Shown piece by piece: positions 20,138-28,845 of a DNA stretch of 64,000 bases. Origin of the DNA: Desulfurobacterium thermolithotrophum DSM 11699 (GTDB taxonomy: Bacteria > Aquificota > Aquificia > Desulfurobacteriales > Desulfurobacteriaceae); assembly GCF_000191045.1 (NCBI RefSeq), contig NC_015185.1:1246501-1310500 (forward strand). The letters run 5' to 3'. Position numbers and translations under genes: made by a program. The notes below the pieces were generated by a model. It was not told the origin of the DNA. It saw nothing but the letters and a program-made list of their open reading frames with translations, and made no database searches. Each line of letters opens with the position of its first letter. Within the stretch, counting starts at the first letter, position 1.

Positions 20138-20157
20138 CATCTTTCATAGGAGGAGAA

Positions 20158-20649
20158 ATGAACTTCACAATGATTCTTTGGGGATTAATAGCTTTTCTTA
20201 TTATAAGTCTTCCAACAATCACAGGACTTATGAGAGTAAACGCTGCTCTTAAGTTTCTACTAAAAAATAAGGAAAAAGATTTCTCTCCTTTAAATGCTAT
20301 CAAACCTGGAGGTTTTGCCTATGCTCTTACTTTCAGCTTTAAGATAACTTTCCTAACGGCAATCATACTTGACTATGCTGAGTATGTAAAACAAACCTAC
20401 TTTATAGTTTCCCTCTACATATTCTTTATAATGCTGGACTTTATAGTTCAAAACTCTGGACAAGAATATATGTTACTAGCAAACAACATAAAAAGTGCTT
20501 TTATAGGAGCAACTTTAGTTGCTCTAATAATATTTGTTGAGAATTTTCTTATAATGAGAAAGCTTAAGAAGATAATTCCAGCAGAAATTGAAAATATTAA
20601 AAAGAATAAAGTTTCTCCTGCTTTGAAAACTTTTGACCATAGGGGATAA
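20158..20649 (+). CDS. Small integral membrane protein, unknown
   Basis: 163 residues with four hydrophobic segments (about 4-24, 48-69, 76-93, 107-127) and a short basic C-terminal tail. I do not recognise the family. Start ATG at 20158 with SD AGGAGGAG; an in-frame ATG at 20113 lies inside the IS element and is rejected. Before the IS110 insertion it would have followed the TPR lipoprotein gene by about 30 nt, so the two were probably one operon. Confidence 0.75.
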   Translation: MNFTMILWGLIAFLIISLPTITGLMRVNAALKFLLKNKEKDFSPLNAIKPGGFAYALTFSFKITFLTAIILDYAEYVKQTYFIVSLYIFFIMLDFIVQNSGQEYMLLANNIKSAFIGATLVALIIFVENFLIMRKLKKIIPAEIENIKKNKVSPALKTFDHRG

Positions 20650-20651
20650 AT

Positions 20652-20681
20652 AAAAAGCCCCCATTTCCTTGGGGGCTTTTT
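20652..20681. terminator. Bidirectional rho-independent terminator
   Basis: AAAAAGCCCCC (20652-20662) pairs with GGGGGCTTTTT (20671-20681) around an 8-nt loop. The T tract on each strand makes it work both ways: it ends the plus-strand membrane protein gene and the minus-strand rplT. Confidence 0.93.
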
Positions 20682-20689
20682 ATAGACTA

Positions 20690-21037
20690 TTAAAGAGCTG
20701 CTTTTGCTTTTTCTACAATTACCTTGAAAGCTTCAGGATCTCTAACGGCAATGTCAGCAAGAACTTTTCTATCAAGCTCAATCCCTGCTTTTTTAAGACC
20801 GTTTATGAACTTGCTGTAATTAAGACCAAGAGGTCTTACAGCAGCATTAATCCTCGCAATCCAAAGTCTTCTGAAATCCCTCTTTCTTTCTCTTCTATGC
20901 TTGTAAGCATAAAAGAGGGATTTCATCACAGCAATTTTCATTGTTCTAAAGAGTCTAGACCTACCACCAAAGTAACCTTTGGTAAGTTTCTTAAGCTTTT
21001 TCCTCTTATACCTTCTTGGACTTGTCTTTACTCTCAT
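20690..21037 (-). CDS. rplT: 50S ribosomal protein L20
   Basis: 115 residues, very basic. [18 protein letters not shown] and [41 protein letters not shown] are the L20 core (read as separate motifs along the chain). It binds 23S rRNA early in assembly and, in other bacteria, represses its own operon by binding a leader in the mRNA. It follows rpmI by 63 nt with its own SD (GGAGG), in the conserved infC-rpmI-rplT order. Confidence 0.96.
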   Translation of the reverse strand: MRVKTSPRRYKRKKLKKLTKGYFGGRSRLFRTMKIAVMKSLFYAYKHRRERKRDFRRLWIARINAAVRPLGLNYSKFINGLKKAGIELDRKVLADIAVRDPEAFKVIVEKAKAAL

Positions 21038-21100
21038 GTCTCCTCCTTAAAATAGTGAGCTGCAGGCGCCCTATAAGGCTTTACTGCCTGCTTGCATCAC

Positions 21101-21298
21101 TTACTTGTAAAGTACTAACTGTTTGTAGTTTGCTGCCTGAGCTCCCTCAAGATAAGCAGCTTTTCTTAGCTTTCTTTTCCTCTTTCTACTCTTCTTTGTG
21201 AGAATATGGCTCTTGTTAGGATGCCAGTGCTTAATCTTTCCTTTTGCTGTTACTTTAACCCTTTTTGCTGCAGATCTTCTTGTCTTGATTTTTGGCAT
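21101..21298 (-). CDS. rpmI: 50S ribosomal protein L35
   Basis: 65 residues, basic: [20 protein letters not shown] and [16 protein letters not shown] are the L35 signature. SD AAGGAGG before ATG. Upstream, instead of the usual short gap to infC, lies a long GC-rich folding insert that would be the 5' leader of rpmI-rplT. Confidence 0.95.
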   Translation of the reverse strand: MPKIKTRRSAAKRVKVTAKGKIKHWHPNKSHILTKKSRKRKRKLRKAAYLEGAQAANYKQLVLYK

Positions 21299-21324
21299 TG
21301 CAGAGCCTCCTTACTATTTTAAAA

Positions 21325-21560
21325 ACGAGCGTGAACTATTCCTCATTGAAATGAGGAGCTTCCCGCTTCAACGAGTGCGCTCGCACTCTCTGCGGGCGTA
21401 AGTTCGGGTCGTTCCAACCCTACCGCTCGTAAGGTGAGCGACCCCGCTACCAGTCCCCTCCCCGCATCCACCGTTCATTAGGTAGGTGGATGGGCCGTCT
21501 ACTAGTAGCACACCCGACCTATTCACTTGTTCAAAGACCAGTAGGCTTGGTTATCGCCTT
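21325..21560 (-). ncRNA. IS200/IS605 right-end / omega-RNA-like structured RNA without tnpB
   Basis: Read on the minus strand, the 3' part is GAAGCGGGAAGCTCC, a hairpin CCTCATT/AATGAGG (21341-21356), then GAATAGTTCAC, which is how TnpB-associated omega RNAs and IS605 right ends commonly finish. Before it: GAGTGCG/CGCACTC (21373-21388) enclosed by CCCGC/GCGGG (21362-21366 with 21392-21396), CGCTC/GAGCG near 21424-21440, GGGTCG/CGACCC (21406-21411 with 21439-21444) and CATCCACC/GGTGGATG (21465-21472 with 21485-21492). The region is far richer in GC than the flanks. No tnpB or tnpA frame is present. An L20-type autoregulatory leader is the main alternative. Confidence 0.55.
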
Positions 21561-21566
21561 GCGTAA

Positions 21567-21575
21567 ATTATATCA
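21567..21575 (-). promoter_or_regulatory. Extended -10 promoter before the structured leader
   Basis: TGATATAAT on the minus strand is a perfect TATAAT with an extended -10 TG. Start would fall near 21560, exactly where the folded region begins. No good -35 is seen, as is normal for extended -10 promoters. It could drive the structured RNA and rpmI-rplT. Confidence 0.45.
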
Positions 21576-21579
21576 AACA

Positions 21580-21631
21580 ACGGCTTACGCCGTGCGCTGT
21601 ATCTCCCCTTTGAAAAGGAGAGGATTAGCGC
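21580..21631 (-). repeat. Nested hairpins at the infC-proximal side of the insert
   Basis: ACGGC/GCCGT (21580-21593) and a larger structure GCGCT/AGCGC (21594-21598 with 21627-21631) that encloses CTCCCCTTT/AAAGGAGAG (21603-21611 with 21614-21622, one mismatch). The position fits the left-end hairpin of an IS200/IS605 element from which the coding part has been deleted; it could also act as an attenuator after infC. Confidence 0.4.
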
Positions 21632-21653
21632 AAAATTCTTCCTAAATTATAGG

Positions 21654-22175
21654 CTATTTTTTCTTAGGTGCAAGTATCATAATCATATCTCTACCTTCTT
21701 TCTTAGGCTTCTTCTCTATTTCCGCTATATCCTGGACAGCTTCATATATCTTCATAAGTTGAGCTTCTCCTAACTCAATATGAGCCTGTTCTCTTCCTCT
21801 AAACATAACTACTGCCTTTACTTTATTTCCTTTCTCAAGGAATTTTCTAGTCTGTTTTATTCTTACTTGTAGGTCATGTTCATCTGTTCTTGGACGTACC
21901 TTTACAGTCTTAACCTCAATTGTTTTTTGCTTCTTTTTCGCTTCATGCATCTTTTTCTGCTGCTGATACTTGTACTTTCCATAATCCATAATACGGCAAA
22001 CGGGAGGATTAGCATTTGGGGAAACTTCAACAAGGTCAAGACCTTGCTCCTTTGCTAGTTGCAATGCCTTTAGCGTAGGCATTACTCCTAACTTGGTTCC
22101 GTCACTGTCAATAACTAGAACTTCCCTTGCTCTAATTTTCTCGTTTACCCTTGTTTGATCAAGCTTCTTACTAAT
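21654..22175 (-). CDS. infC: Translation initiation factor IF-3 (AUU start)
   Basis: 173 residues from an ATT codon at 22175-22173. Upstream of the first internal ATG (22082) the frame encodes RVNEKIRAREVLVIDSDGTK, the conserved IF-3 N-terminus, so the true start must be earlier, and no ATG, GTG or TTG exists there. The ATT follows AAGGAGGG at proper spacing and gives a normal-length IF-3. An AUU start on infC is known from Escherichia coli and lets IF-3, which rejects non-canonical codons, limit its own synthesis. The SD overlaps the end of thrS, 17 nt downstream of it in the operon. Confidence 0.93.
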   Translation of the reverse strand: MSKKLDQTRVNEKIRAREVLVIDSDGTKLGVMPTLKALQLAKEQGLDLVEVSPNANPPVCRIMDYGKYKYQQQKKMHEAKKKQKTIEVKTVKVRPRTDEHDLQVRIKQTRKFLEKGNKVKAVVMFRGREQAHIELGEAQLMKIYEAVQDIAEIEKKPKKEGRDMIMILAPKKK

Positions 22176-22191
22176 GATACCCTCCTTTAAA

Positions 22192-24168
22192 TTAGAGTTT
22201 TTCTTTAATCTCTGTAAGAATTTTATCTAAAAAGTTAGATATTTCCATACTGCCAAGATCTCCTTCCTTTTTAGATCTAACAGAAACCGTATTGCTTTCC
22301 TGCTCCTTTTCTCCAACTATTACCATGTATGGAATTTTTAAAAGTTCTGCTTTTCTTATCTTATAACCTACTTTTCCGCTTTCATCGTCAAGTTTAGCTC
22401 TTATGCCAACTTCTTTTAGCTTTCTAAAAACATTTTCTGCATAATTTATGTACTTATCACTAACAGGTATTACTACAACTTGAGTAGGAGCAAGCCATAA
22501 AGGAAAGAGCCCTGCATAGTGTTCTATGAGAAGACCTATAAATCTTTCAATACTTCCCATTATTGCTCTATGAACCATAACAGGTCTTTTCTTTTCTCCA
22601 TCACGGTCAACATAAGTTAGGTCAAACCTTTCTGGAAGATTGAAATCAACTTGAATAGTTGGTCCATCCCACTTTCTTCCAATAGCGTCAAGTACAGCTA
22701 TGTCAATTTTTGGACCGTAAAAAGCACCGTCTCCTTCCACTATGTTGTATTCTAAACCTCTTTCTTTCAAAGCATCTATAAGAGCTTGTGTTGCATGCTC
22801 CCAAGCTTCGTCACTACCAATGTACTTTTCAGGTTTTGTTCCAATGTTTATAACATAGTCAAGCTTAAAGACTGAAAGGAGCTCCATAACATAGTCAAGT
22901 ACACCAAGGATTTCATCTTTGAGCTGATCAGGACGGCAGAAAATATGTCCATCATCTTGAGTGAAACCTCTAACTCTTAAAAGACCATGTAAAGAACCGC
23001 TCTTTTCGTATCTATGAACGGTACCAAATTCAAAAAATCTCAAAGGTAAGTCTTTATAACTTCTTGGTTGAGATTTATAAATAAGAATATGACCTGGACA
23101 GTTCATAGGTTTAACGGCATACCAGTTAGCTCTTTCAACCTCTTCACAGGTAAGAGGCACTTTTTCATTTCCCAGTTTTTCTTCTTCATCATGCTCAACT
23201 ACAGGAACAAAAAACATGTTCTCTTTGTAAAAGTCGTAATGTCCAGAAATTTTCCAGAGATCTGCTTTCATTATGTGAGGTGTGTAGATTCGCTGGTATC
23301 CTCTCTTTTCATGCTCTTTTTCGACCCATTCTTCAATCTCTCTTCTAATGATGGCTCCGTTTGGATGCCAGAATACTAGTCCAGAACCTGCTTCTTCGTA
23401 AATAGAAAAGAGGTCAAGTTGCTTTCCTAAAACTCTATGATCTCTCTTTTTAGCTTCTTCAAGTCTATGAAGGTATTCTTCAAGTTCTTTTTTCTTCCAA
23501 AAAGCTGTTCCATAAATTCTTTGAAGCATTTTATTCTTTGAGTCTCCACGCCAGTAAGCACCTGCTACAGAGAGAAGTTTAAAAGCCTTAACCATTCCAG
23601 CATGTTCAATATGTGGTCCTTTACAAAGGTCAAAGAAATCTTCTCCAAGCCAATAAATGGTTATTTTTTCATTTTCAGAAATAGAATCTAAAAGTTCTGT
23701 TTTATAAGGATCATCTTTAAAAAGTTCAAGAGCTTGTTCTCTTGTTATTTCTTCTCTTCTAAAAGTTTCTTTTGCTTTTATAATCTTTTCCATTTCAGCT
23801 TCTAATTTTGATAGGTCTTCTTCTGATATCGAAGTAGGTAAATCAAAGTCATAATAAAATCCTTCATTTGTAGCAGGTCCTATCCCAAGCTTTACTTTAT
23901 CTTTTCCGTAAACCCTTTTAACTGCCTTTGCAAGTATGTGAGCTACACTATGTCTTAAAACTTCAAGAGATTCTGGATCTTTTTGTGTAATTATCTTAAT
24001 TTTTCCACTTCGTTCTATAGGAGTGTGAATGTCTATGAGCTCTCCATTAAAGAAAGCTCCAACAGCATTTTTTTCAAGACTTTTAGCTATTTTACCTGCT
24101 ATTTCCTTTACGCTTGTTTTTCCTTCAAATGTTAGTTTGCTACCATCAGGAAGTTCTATCTCAATCAT
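22192..24168 (-). CDS. thrS: Threonyl-tRNA synthetase
   Basis: 658 residues. N-terminal TGS domain (about 1-60), editing domain with HSVAHILAKAV, class II catalytic core with MNCPGHILIY (zinc cysteine), GFTQDDGHIF and HRAIMGSIERFIGL, and a C-terminal anticodon-binding domain. The thrS-infC-rpmI-rplT order is classical. SD AGAGAGG before ATG. Only 22 nt separate it from ftsI, leaving no room for a T-box leader. Confidence 0.97.
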   Translation of the reverse strand: MIEIELPDGSKLTFEGKTSVKEIAGKIAKSLEKNAVGAFFNGELIDIHTPIERSGKIKIITQKDPESLEVLRHSVAHILAKAVKRVYGKDKVKLGIGPATNEGFYYDFDLPTSISEEDLSKLEAEMEKIIKAKETFRREEITREQALELFKDDPYKTELLDSISENEKITIYWLGEDFFDLCKGPHIEHAGMVKAFKLLSVAGAYWRGDSKNKMLQRIYGTAFWKKKELEEYLHRLEEAKKRDHRVLGKQLDLFSIYEEAGSGLVFWHPNGAIIRREIEEWVEKEHEKRGYQRIYTPHIMKADLWKISGHYDFYKENMFFVPVVEHDEEEKLGNEKVPLTCEEVERANWYAVKPMNCPGHILIYKSQPRSYKDLPLRFFEFGTVHRYEKSGSLHGLLRVRGFTQDDGHIFCRPDQLKDEILGVLDYVMELLSVFKLDYVINIGTKPEKYIGSDEAWEHATQALIDALKERGLEYNIVEGDGAFYGPKIDIAVLDAIGRKWDGPTIQVDFNLPERFDLTYVDRDGEKKRPVMVHRAIMGSIERFIGLLIEHYAGLFPLWLAPTQVVVIPVSDKYINYAENVFRKLKEVGIRAKLDDESGKVGYKIRKAELLKIPYMVIVGEKEQESNTVSVRSKKEGDLGSMEISNFLDKILTEIKEKL

Positions 24169-24190
24169 CTCTTACCTCTCTAAGCAAATT

Positions 24191-26239
24191 TTAATGAGCA
24201 ATTTTACTATTATGCAAAGCGTTTTTAAGAATGAAGTCGCTATTTATCTCTTTTGAAACTATGGTACCATTTTCCTCTAAAATGTATTCTTTTTTATCTG
24301 GAGCAACTCTCTCATACAGTAAAATTCTCTCGGCAAGTTCTCTAAATATTGGAACTGCAATTTTGCTTGCCCAGAGCATATTTTGGGGCACTTTGGGTTC
24401 GTCAACAGTTACAACTAAAACATATCGGGGATTTGTCATAGGAAAAGCACCAGCAAAAGTTGCTGTAATTTTAGATTTACTGTACATATGAATTTTAGGA
24501 TCATATTTTAAGGCTGTTCCTGTTTTTCCACCTACAAAATAGTTTTCAAATCTTGTACCGACTCCTGTTCCTCCTTCAACAACCATTGTAAGAATTCTTC
24601 TCATTATTTTAGATGTATTCTCGGAAATAACTTTTCTTACTTTAATAGAAGGAAATCGCTTAATTATATTTCCTTTTTCATCTACAATAGAGGAAATAAT
24701 CTTAGGTTTTACGTAATAGCCTCCATTAACAAGGACTGAATAAGCTGCAGCAAGTTGTAAAGTTGTAACTAAGATGTTGTGTCCAAAGGAAAGAGTTGCA
24801 AACTCTACATCTTTCCACTTTCTCCAGTTTCTAAGCTTTCCAGGATTTTCTCCTGGGAGCTCTATACCTGTCTTTTCACCAAATCCAAAAGCCTTTAGGT
24901 ATTTGTAATACTTTTCTTTACCTAACTTTTGAGCTACTTGAATAATTCCTACATTATCTGAGTACTGTATTATTTCCCAGGCTCTTAGTTTTACATCTTT
25001 TCCATGAAATTCGTTCTTAAAAACTTTATTTCCTACTTTAAAAGTAGCCGGACATTCAAAAACGGAATCTTTCGTAATGAGACCTTCATTAATAGCAGCC
25101 GCCATTACAACTGGTTTCATAACAGACCCTGGCTCGTAAGGAGCTGTTATAAATCGAGGATTGAGTTTTGAAATAAAATCTTTAGTTTTCTTTTCACTAT
25201 ACTTATAAAAAGGATAACTGGCAGCAGCAACTATTTCACCTGTATAAGGATTCATAAGAACTGCGTTTATAAAGTTTGGATTCCATTCTTTTCCATACTT
25301 TTCCAAAGTTTTTTCAAAAATATACTGAAGATTAGCATCTATTGTTGTTACCACATTGTTTCCTTTTTTCTTTGTCAAGAAGATAGAGGCTTCTTTTCCA
25401 AGATACACTTTCCCTCTTGCGTCTCTTTGACCTGAAAGGAAAATGACATCTCCCGTTATTATTTTCTTCTTCTCAAGAAGATACTCAAGACCTGAAAGTC
25501 CTTCTCCCACTTTATTTGTAATACCAACTACCACAGAACCAACACCGTAAGGATATACTCTTTGATACTCAGAAACAAAACCAACAAGGTCAGGATATTT
25601 TTTCCTAAACCTGTTTTCACCTGAAAGAGCATAGTAAACCCTAAGTAACGTACTTACGGCTTGGTATGCCTTATTTTTTGAAACGGAAACTTCTTTTTTT
25701 AGCCAAACAAAAGGTACTTTTATTTCTTTATATTTTCCATCTTCTCCCTTGATCTTTGCTACGATAAAGTTCTTCTTGTAAGCTTTTGAAATATCATCGG
25801 CAGTTATAAAAGAAAAGGGTTTAAGCTTTTCTTCTATGCTTTTTAAATTTTCTACTGAAAAAGAATTCTTTTTCTCAAGATAAAGTTTTATCGTTTTAGG
25901 ATCTCTAAGAAGAATTTTTTTAAAGAGCTCTCTATCCTTAATTTCTGTCGGTCTTATGTAAAAAGAAACAACTTTTTCACTAACTGCAAGCGGAATACCG
26001 TTTCTATCAAAAATTTTTCCTCTTTCAGAAGATACCTTTATAGCTCCTTCAAACTGCTTTTTTACTAAGCCTATCCAATAATTTTTTTCAAAATAGGAAA
26101 GAGAAAGAAGTTTAAATGAATATATCAGAAATAAAAAGATTGAAACAAATAAAAACAGATTTAATCTATCATCTTTAAAGGGTCTAACAAAGTTATAAAG
26201 CTTTAAAAAGAAACGTCTTAAGACATAAAACAACTTCAT
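24191..26239 (-). CDS. ftsI: Peptidoglycan transpeptidase FtsI (class B PBP)
   Basis: 682 residues. One membrane anchor near residues 27-48, the class B dimerisation domain starting at SSERGKIFDRNG, then the transpeptidase domain: catalytic SxxK in EPGSVMKP, SxN in YSDNVG, and GGKTGTA. No PASTA repeats. It cross-links septal peptidoglycan. It overlaps the small FtsL-like gene upstream by 4 nt. These division genes are set beside thrS, away from a full dcw cluster. Confidence 0.93.
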   Translation of the reverse strand: MKLFYVLRRFFLKLYNFVRPFKDDRLNLFLFVSIFLFLIYSFKLLSLSYFEKNYWIGLVKKQFEGAIKVSSERGKIFDRNGIPLAVSEKVVSFYIRPTEIKDRELFKKILLRDPKTIKLYLEKKNSFSVENLKSIEEKLKPFSFITADDISKAYKKNFIVAKIKGEDGKYKEIKVPFVWLKKEVSVSKNKAYQAVSTLLRVYYALSGENRFRKKYPDLVGFVSEYQRVYPYGVGSVVVGITNKVGEGLSGLEYLLEKKKIITGDVIFLSGQRDARGKVYLGKEASIFLTKKKGNNVVTTIDANLQYIFEKTLEKYGKEWNPNFINAVLMNPYTGEIVAAASYPFYKYSEKKTKDFISKLNPRFITAPYEPGSVMKPVVMAAAINEGLITKDSVFECPATFKVGNKVFKNEFHGKDVKLRAWEIIQYSDNVGIIQVAQKLGKEKYYKYLKAFGFGEKTGIELPGENPGKLRNWRKWKDVEFATLSFGHNILVTTLQLAAAYSVLVNGGYYVKPKIISSIVDEKGNIIKRFPSIKVRKVISENTSKIMRRILTMVVEGGTGVGTRFENYFVGGKTGTALKYDPKIHMYSKSKITATFAGAFPMTNPRYVLVVTVDEPKVPQNMLWASKIAVPIFRELAERILLYERVAPDKKEYILEENGTIVSKEINSDFILKNALHNSKIAH

Positions 26240-26508
26240 TTTAGGTATTTTACCTCGTTCTCATGTAGTAACTTCATATCCTTTGATTTTGAATCTATTA
26301 TTTCAGGTCTTAGTTTTCTGTAAAATTCGATAGTCATTCTGTTATTTTCTTCCTTTAGCTGTTCTATTCTATTGATTAATCTTGATATTTTTGAACGCTC
26401 ATAAGTACATTTAGATCTTATGTTAATTATTTTTACACTAACAAACAGAACGATAATCAAACTAATAAGATAGCTAAGAAAACAGAAGTACTTTTTCAGA
26501 TTCTTCAC
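26236..26508 (-). CDS. ftsL: FtsL-like small membrane protein
   Basis: 90 residues: basic N-terminus, one hydrophobic segment (about 10-28) and a coiled-coil-like region with NRIEQLKEENNRM. Sequence of FtsL is poorly conserved, but size, topology and a 4-nt overlap with ftsI fit the divisome protein that works with FtsB/FtsI. GTG start with GGAAG upstream. No homology beyond architecture can be claimed. Confidence 0.65.
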   Translation of the reverse strand: MKNLKKYFCFLSYLISLIIVLFVSVKIINIRSKCTYERSKISRLINRIEQLKEENNRMTIEFYRKLRPEIIDSKSKDMKLLHENEVKYLK

Positions 26509-26553
26509 AGCCGCTTCCAGAAGATTATATTATTCCTACTGCAAATAAATTAT

Positions 26554-26630
26554 GCGCCTGTAGCTCAGCTGGATAGAGCCTCGGACTCCGGATCCGAGCG
26601 TCGCGGGTTCAAGTCCCGCCAGGCGCACCA
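26554..26630 (+). tRNA. tRNA-Arg (anticodon CCG)
   Basis: 77 nt including encoded CCA. Acceptor GCGCCTG/CAGGCGC, D arm GCTC/GAGC, anticodon arm TCGGA/TCCGA with loop CTCCGGA (anticodon CCG, reads CGG), T arm GCGGG/CCCGC with TTCAAGT. CGG is a rare codon in this AT-rich genome. The CCA ends at 26630; the purF stop codon on the other strand begins at 26631. Confidence 0.97.
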
Positions 26631-28019
26631 CTATTTCTTTTCAGCTTGTCTTGTAATGGTTTCTGGAACGCTTAATGGATAGTTTCCATCAAAGCATGCT
26701 GTACAAAAACTATCTTTGTTACCTCCAGCAGCTCTTATCATTCCTTCAAGTGAAAGATATCCAAGAGAGTCAGCTTCTATATATTTACATATTTCCTCTA
26801 TAGAGTGAGAAGAAGCTATTAGTTGATCTCGTGTCGGAGTATCAATACCAAAGTAACACGGCCATTTAGTAGGTGGAGAACTTATTCTCATGTGAACTTC
26901 TTTTGCTCCTGCTTCTCTTAACATCCTTATTATCTTTCTACTGGTTGTTCCTCTTACGATAGAGTCATCTATTACAACTATTCTCTTATTCTTTAAAAGC
27001 TCAGGAATTGGATTAAGTTTCACCCTTACTCCAATATCTCTCATCTTTTGATCTGGTTTGATAAACGTTCTACCAACATAGTGATTCCTTATTAATCCCA
27101 TTTCAAAAGGTATTCTGCTTTCTTGGGAATATCCAAGAGCAGGAACTACGCCAGAATCGGGAACAGGAATGACAAGGTCTGCTTTTACAGGATACTCTCT
27201 TGCTAAGATTTTTCCAAACTCTTTCCTTACTTCATAAACGCTTTTTCCAAATATTTTACTATCTGGTCTTGCAAAGTAAACAAACTCAAAAACACACTGA
27301 GATTTTTTGCAGTTTTCACAACCAGGAATTTGATAAGAACTTATTTCTCCATTTTCAATGACAACTACTTCTCCAGGTTCAACATCTCTTATGTACTTTG
27401 CCCCTATAAGGTCAAAAGCACATGTTTCAGATGCAAATACTATACTGCCGTCAAGCTCTCCCATGCATAAAGGTCTAAAACCCCAAGGATCTCTTGCAGC
27501 AATAAGCTTTTTGTTTGTCATAACAAGAAGAGAATAAGCACCTTTAAGTTTTGAAAGAGCATCCATAAGTTTTTCTAAAAACTTTCTTTTCTTAGACTTT
27601 ACTATCAAATGAACTATCACTTCAGAATCTGTAGTCCCTCTAAAAATGGAACCTTCTTCTTCAAGTTTTTCCCGGAGCTCTAAAGCATTAACGATATTTC
27701 CATTATGAGCAATTGCCATTTGACCGTATTTGTATGAAACAACTATAGGTTGAATGTTATCAGGAGAATCTGAAGCTCCAGAAGTTGAATATCTATTATG
27801 TCCAACTGCAACAAAACCTGTTAAATGTTTTAAACTTTCATTTTTAAAGACAGATGAAACAAGGCCAAAATCTCTATAGTAGGTTATTCTTTCTCCGTTA
27901 GTTACCGCAATTCCAGCACTTTCCTGTCCTCTATGCTGTAAGGCATAAAGACCAAGGTAAGTGTAATATGCAGCATTAGGATTGTTGTAAATTCCAAAAA
28001 CTCCACAGTACTCTTTCAT
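26631..28019 (-). CDS. purF: Amidophosphoribosyltransferase
   Basis: 462 residues. N-terminal Ntn glutaminase with the nucleophile cysteine after a very short propeptide ([10 protein letters not shown]), [11 protein letters not shown] and the PRPP-binding motif [13 protein letters not shown]. Cysteines in [23 protein letters not shown] and SFCTACFDG match the iron-sulfur cluster ligands of the Bacillus-type enzyme, so an oxygen-sensitive [4Fe-4S] form is likely. It catalyses the first committed step of purine synthesis. SD GAGGAG. Divergent from purC. Confidence 0.96.
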   Translation of the reverse strand: MKEYCGVFGIYNNPNAAYYTYLGLYALQHRGQESAGIAVTNGERITYYRDFGLVSSVFKNESLKHLTGFVAVGHNRYSTSGASDSPDNIQPIVVSYKYGQMAIAHNGNIVNALELREKLEEEGSIFRGTTDSEVIVHLIVKSKKRKFLEKLMDALSKLKGAYSLLVMTNKKLIAARDPWGFRPLCMGELDGSIVFASETCAFDLIGAKYIRDVEPGEVVVIENGEISSYQIPGCENCKKSQCVFEFVYFARPDSKIFGKSVYEVRKEFGKILAREYPVKADLVIPVPDSGVVPALGYSQESRIPFEMGLIRNHYVGRTFIKPDQKMRDIGVRVKLNPIPELLKNKRIVVIDDSIVRGTTSRKIIRMLREAGAKEVHMRISSPPTKWPCYFGIDTPTRDQLIASSHSIEEICKYIEADSLGYLSLEGMIRAAGGNKDSFCTACFDGNYPLSVPETITRQAEKK

Positions 28020-28046
28020 CTCTCCTCTCTATGAGAGTATAAAATT

Positions 28047-28075
28047 TTGAAGTAAAGATTATAGCACTGTATAAT
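28047..28075 (+). promoter_or_regulatory. Sigma-70-type promoter of purC
   Basis: TTGAAG (28047-28052), 17-bp spacer, TATAAT (28070-28075). It lies in the 98-bp divergent purF/purC gap and points toward purC, with SD AGGAGG about 25 nt further on. Confidence 0.7.
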
Positions 28076-28117
28076 TTTCCTAGTACAAAAATATAGGAGA
28101 ATATAGGAGGAAATAAC

Positions 28118-28843
28118 ATGGAAAAGAAAGAAAAGCTTTACGAAGGAAAAGCAAAAGTTTTGTATAAAACAGACAACAAAGATCTATTAGTTCAATACTT
28201 TAAAGATGATACAACAGCATTTGATGGTGCAAAAAAAGAGGTTCTTGAGGACAAAGGAGTTATAAATTGTTCAATATCTACAGCTATTTTTGAGTACTTA
28301 GAAAAAAACGGCATAAAAACTCACTTTGTTGAAAGACTTTCCTCAAGAGAAATGCTTGTTAAAGGATGTGAGATTATTCCTGTGGAAGTAGTTGTTAGAA
28401 ACATTGCTGCTGGTAGTTTTTCAAGAAGATATGGAGTAAAAGAAGGAACTCCTCTGAAAAAACCTCTTGTTGAATACTTCTACAAATCAGACGAACTTCA
28501 CGACCCAATGGTTTGTCCAAATCACGTTTATCTTTTTGAGTGGGCTACAAAAGAGGAACTTGAAGAGATGACAAACACGGCTCTTAAAGTTAATGAACTT
28601 TTAAAGAAGTTCTTTGACGAGATAGGCATAATCTTAGTTGATTTTAAACTTGAGTTTGGAAGACACAACGGAGAAGTAATCCTTGCAGATGAAATTACTC
28701 CAGATTCTTGTAGACTATGGGATAAATCTTCAATGGAAGTTCTTGATAAAGATAGATTTAGAAAAGATATGGGTAAAGTGGTAGAAAGCTATAAGGAAAT
28801 CTATAAAAGAATAATGGAAAGATATGAAGGAATGAAGGAGTAA
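28118..28843 (+). CDS. purC: Phosphoribosylaminoimidazole-succinocarboxamide synthase
   Basis: 241 residues, usual short form. YEGKAKVLYKTD, VRNIAAGSFSRRYGV and LVDFKLEFGR with ILADEITPDSCRLWD are the SAICAR synthetase motifs. It condenses CAIR with aspartate using ATP. SD AGGAGG before ATG; 2 nt before trpS. Confidence 0.97.
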   Translation: MEKKEKLYEGKAKVLYKTDNKDLLVQYFKDDTTAFDGAKKEVLEDKGVINCSISTAIFEYLEKNGIKTHFVERLSSREMLVKGCEIIPVEVVVRNIAAGSFSRRYGVKEGTPLKKPLVEYFYKSDELHDPMVCPNHVYLFEWATKEELEEMTNTALKVNELLKKFFDEIGIILVDFKLEFGRHNGEVILADEITPDSCRLWDKSSMEVLDKDRFRKDMGKVVESYKEIYKRIMERYEGMKE

Positions 28844-28845
28844 GC

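Larger units (their letters stand above)
18827..20144 (+). mobile_element. IS110-family insertion sequence (bounds approximate)
   Basis: One transposase gene preceded by about 200 nt of folding, non-coding DNA and followed by almost none, the layout of the IS110 group. Possible ends are an imperfect inverted repeat, AAGATGTCACCCCC at 18827-18840 and GGGGGTTGACATCTT at 20129-20143, with one extra T on the right. IS110 elements usually lack terminal inverted repeats, so the true ends could lie inside these. No flanking direct repeat was seen, as expected for the family. It sits between the TPR lipoprotein gene and a membrane protein gene that keeps its own SD. Confidence 0.75.

Noticed and set aside
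21300-21640. tmRNA, SRP RNA or 6S RNA in the GC-rich infC-rpmI insert
   Set aside because: No tRNA-like ends with CCA or tag frame, no SRP GGAAG/AGCA core and no long central bubble; the end structure fits IS605 better.
24169-24190. T-box riboswitch before thrS
   Set aside because: Only 22 nt separate ftsI and thrS, and no T-box sequence is present.
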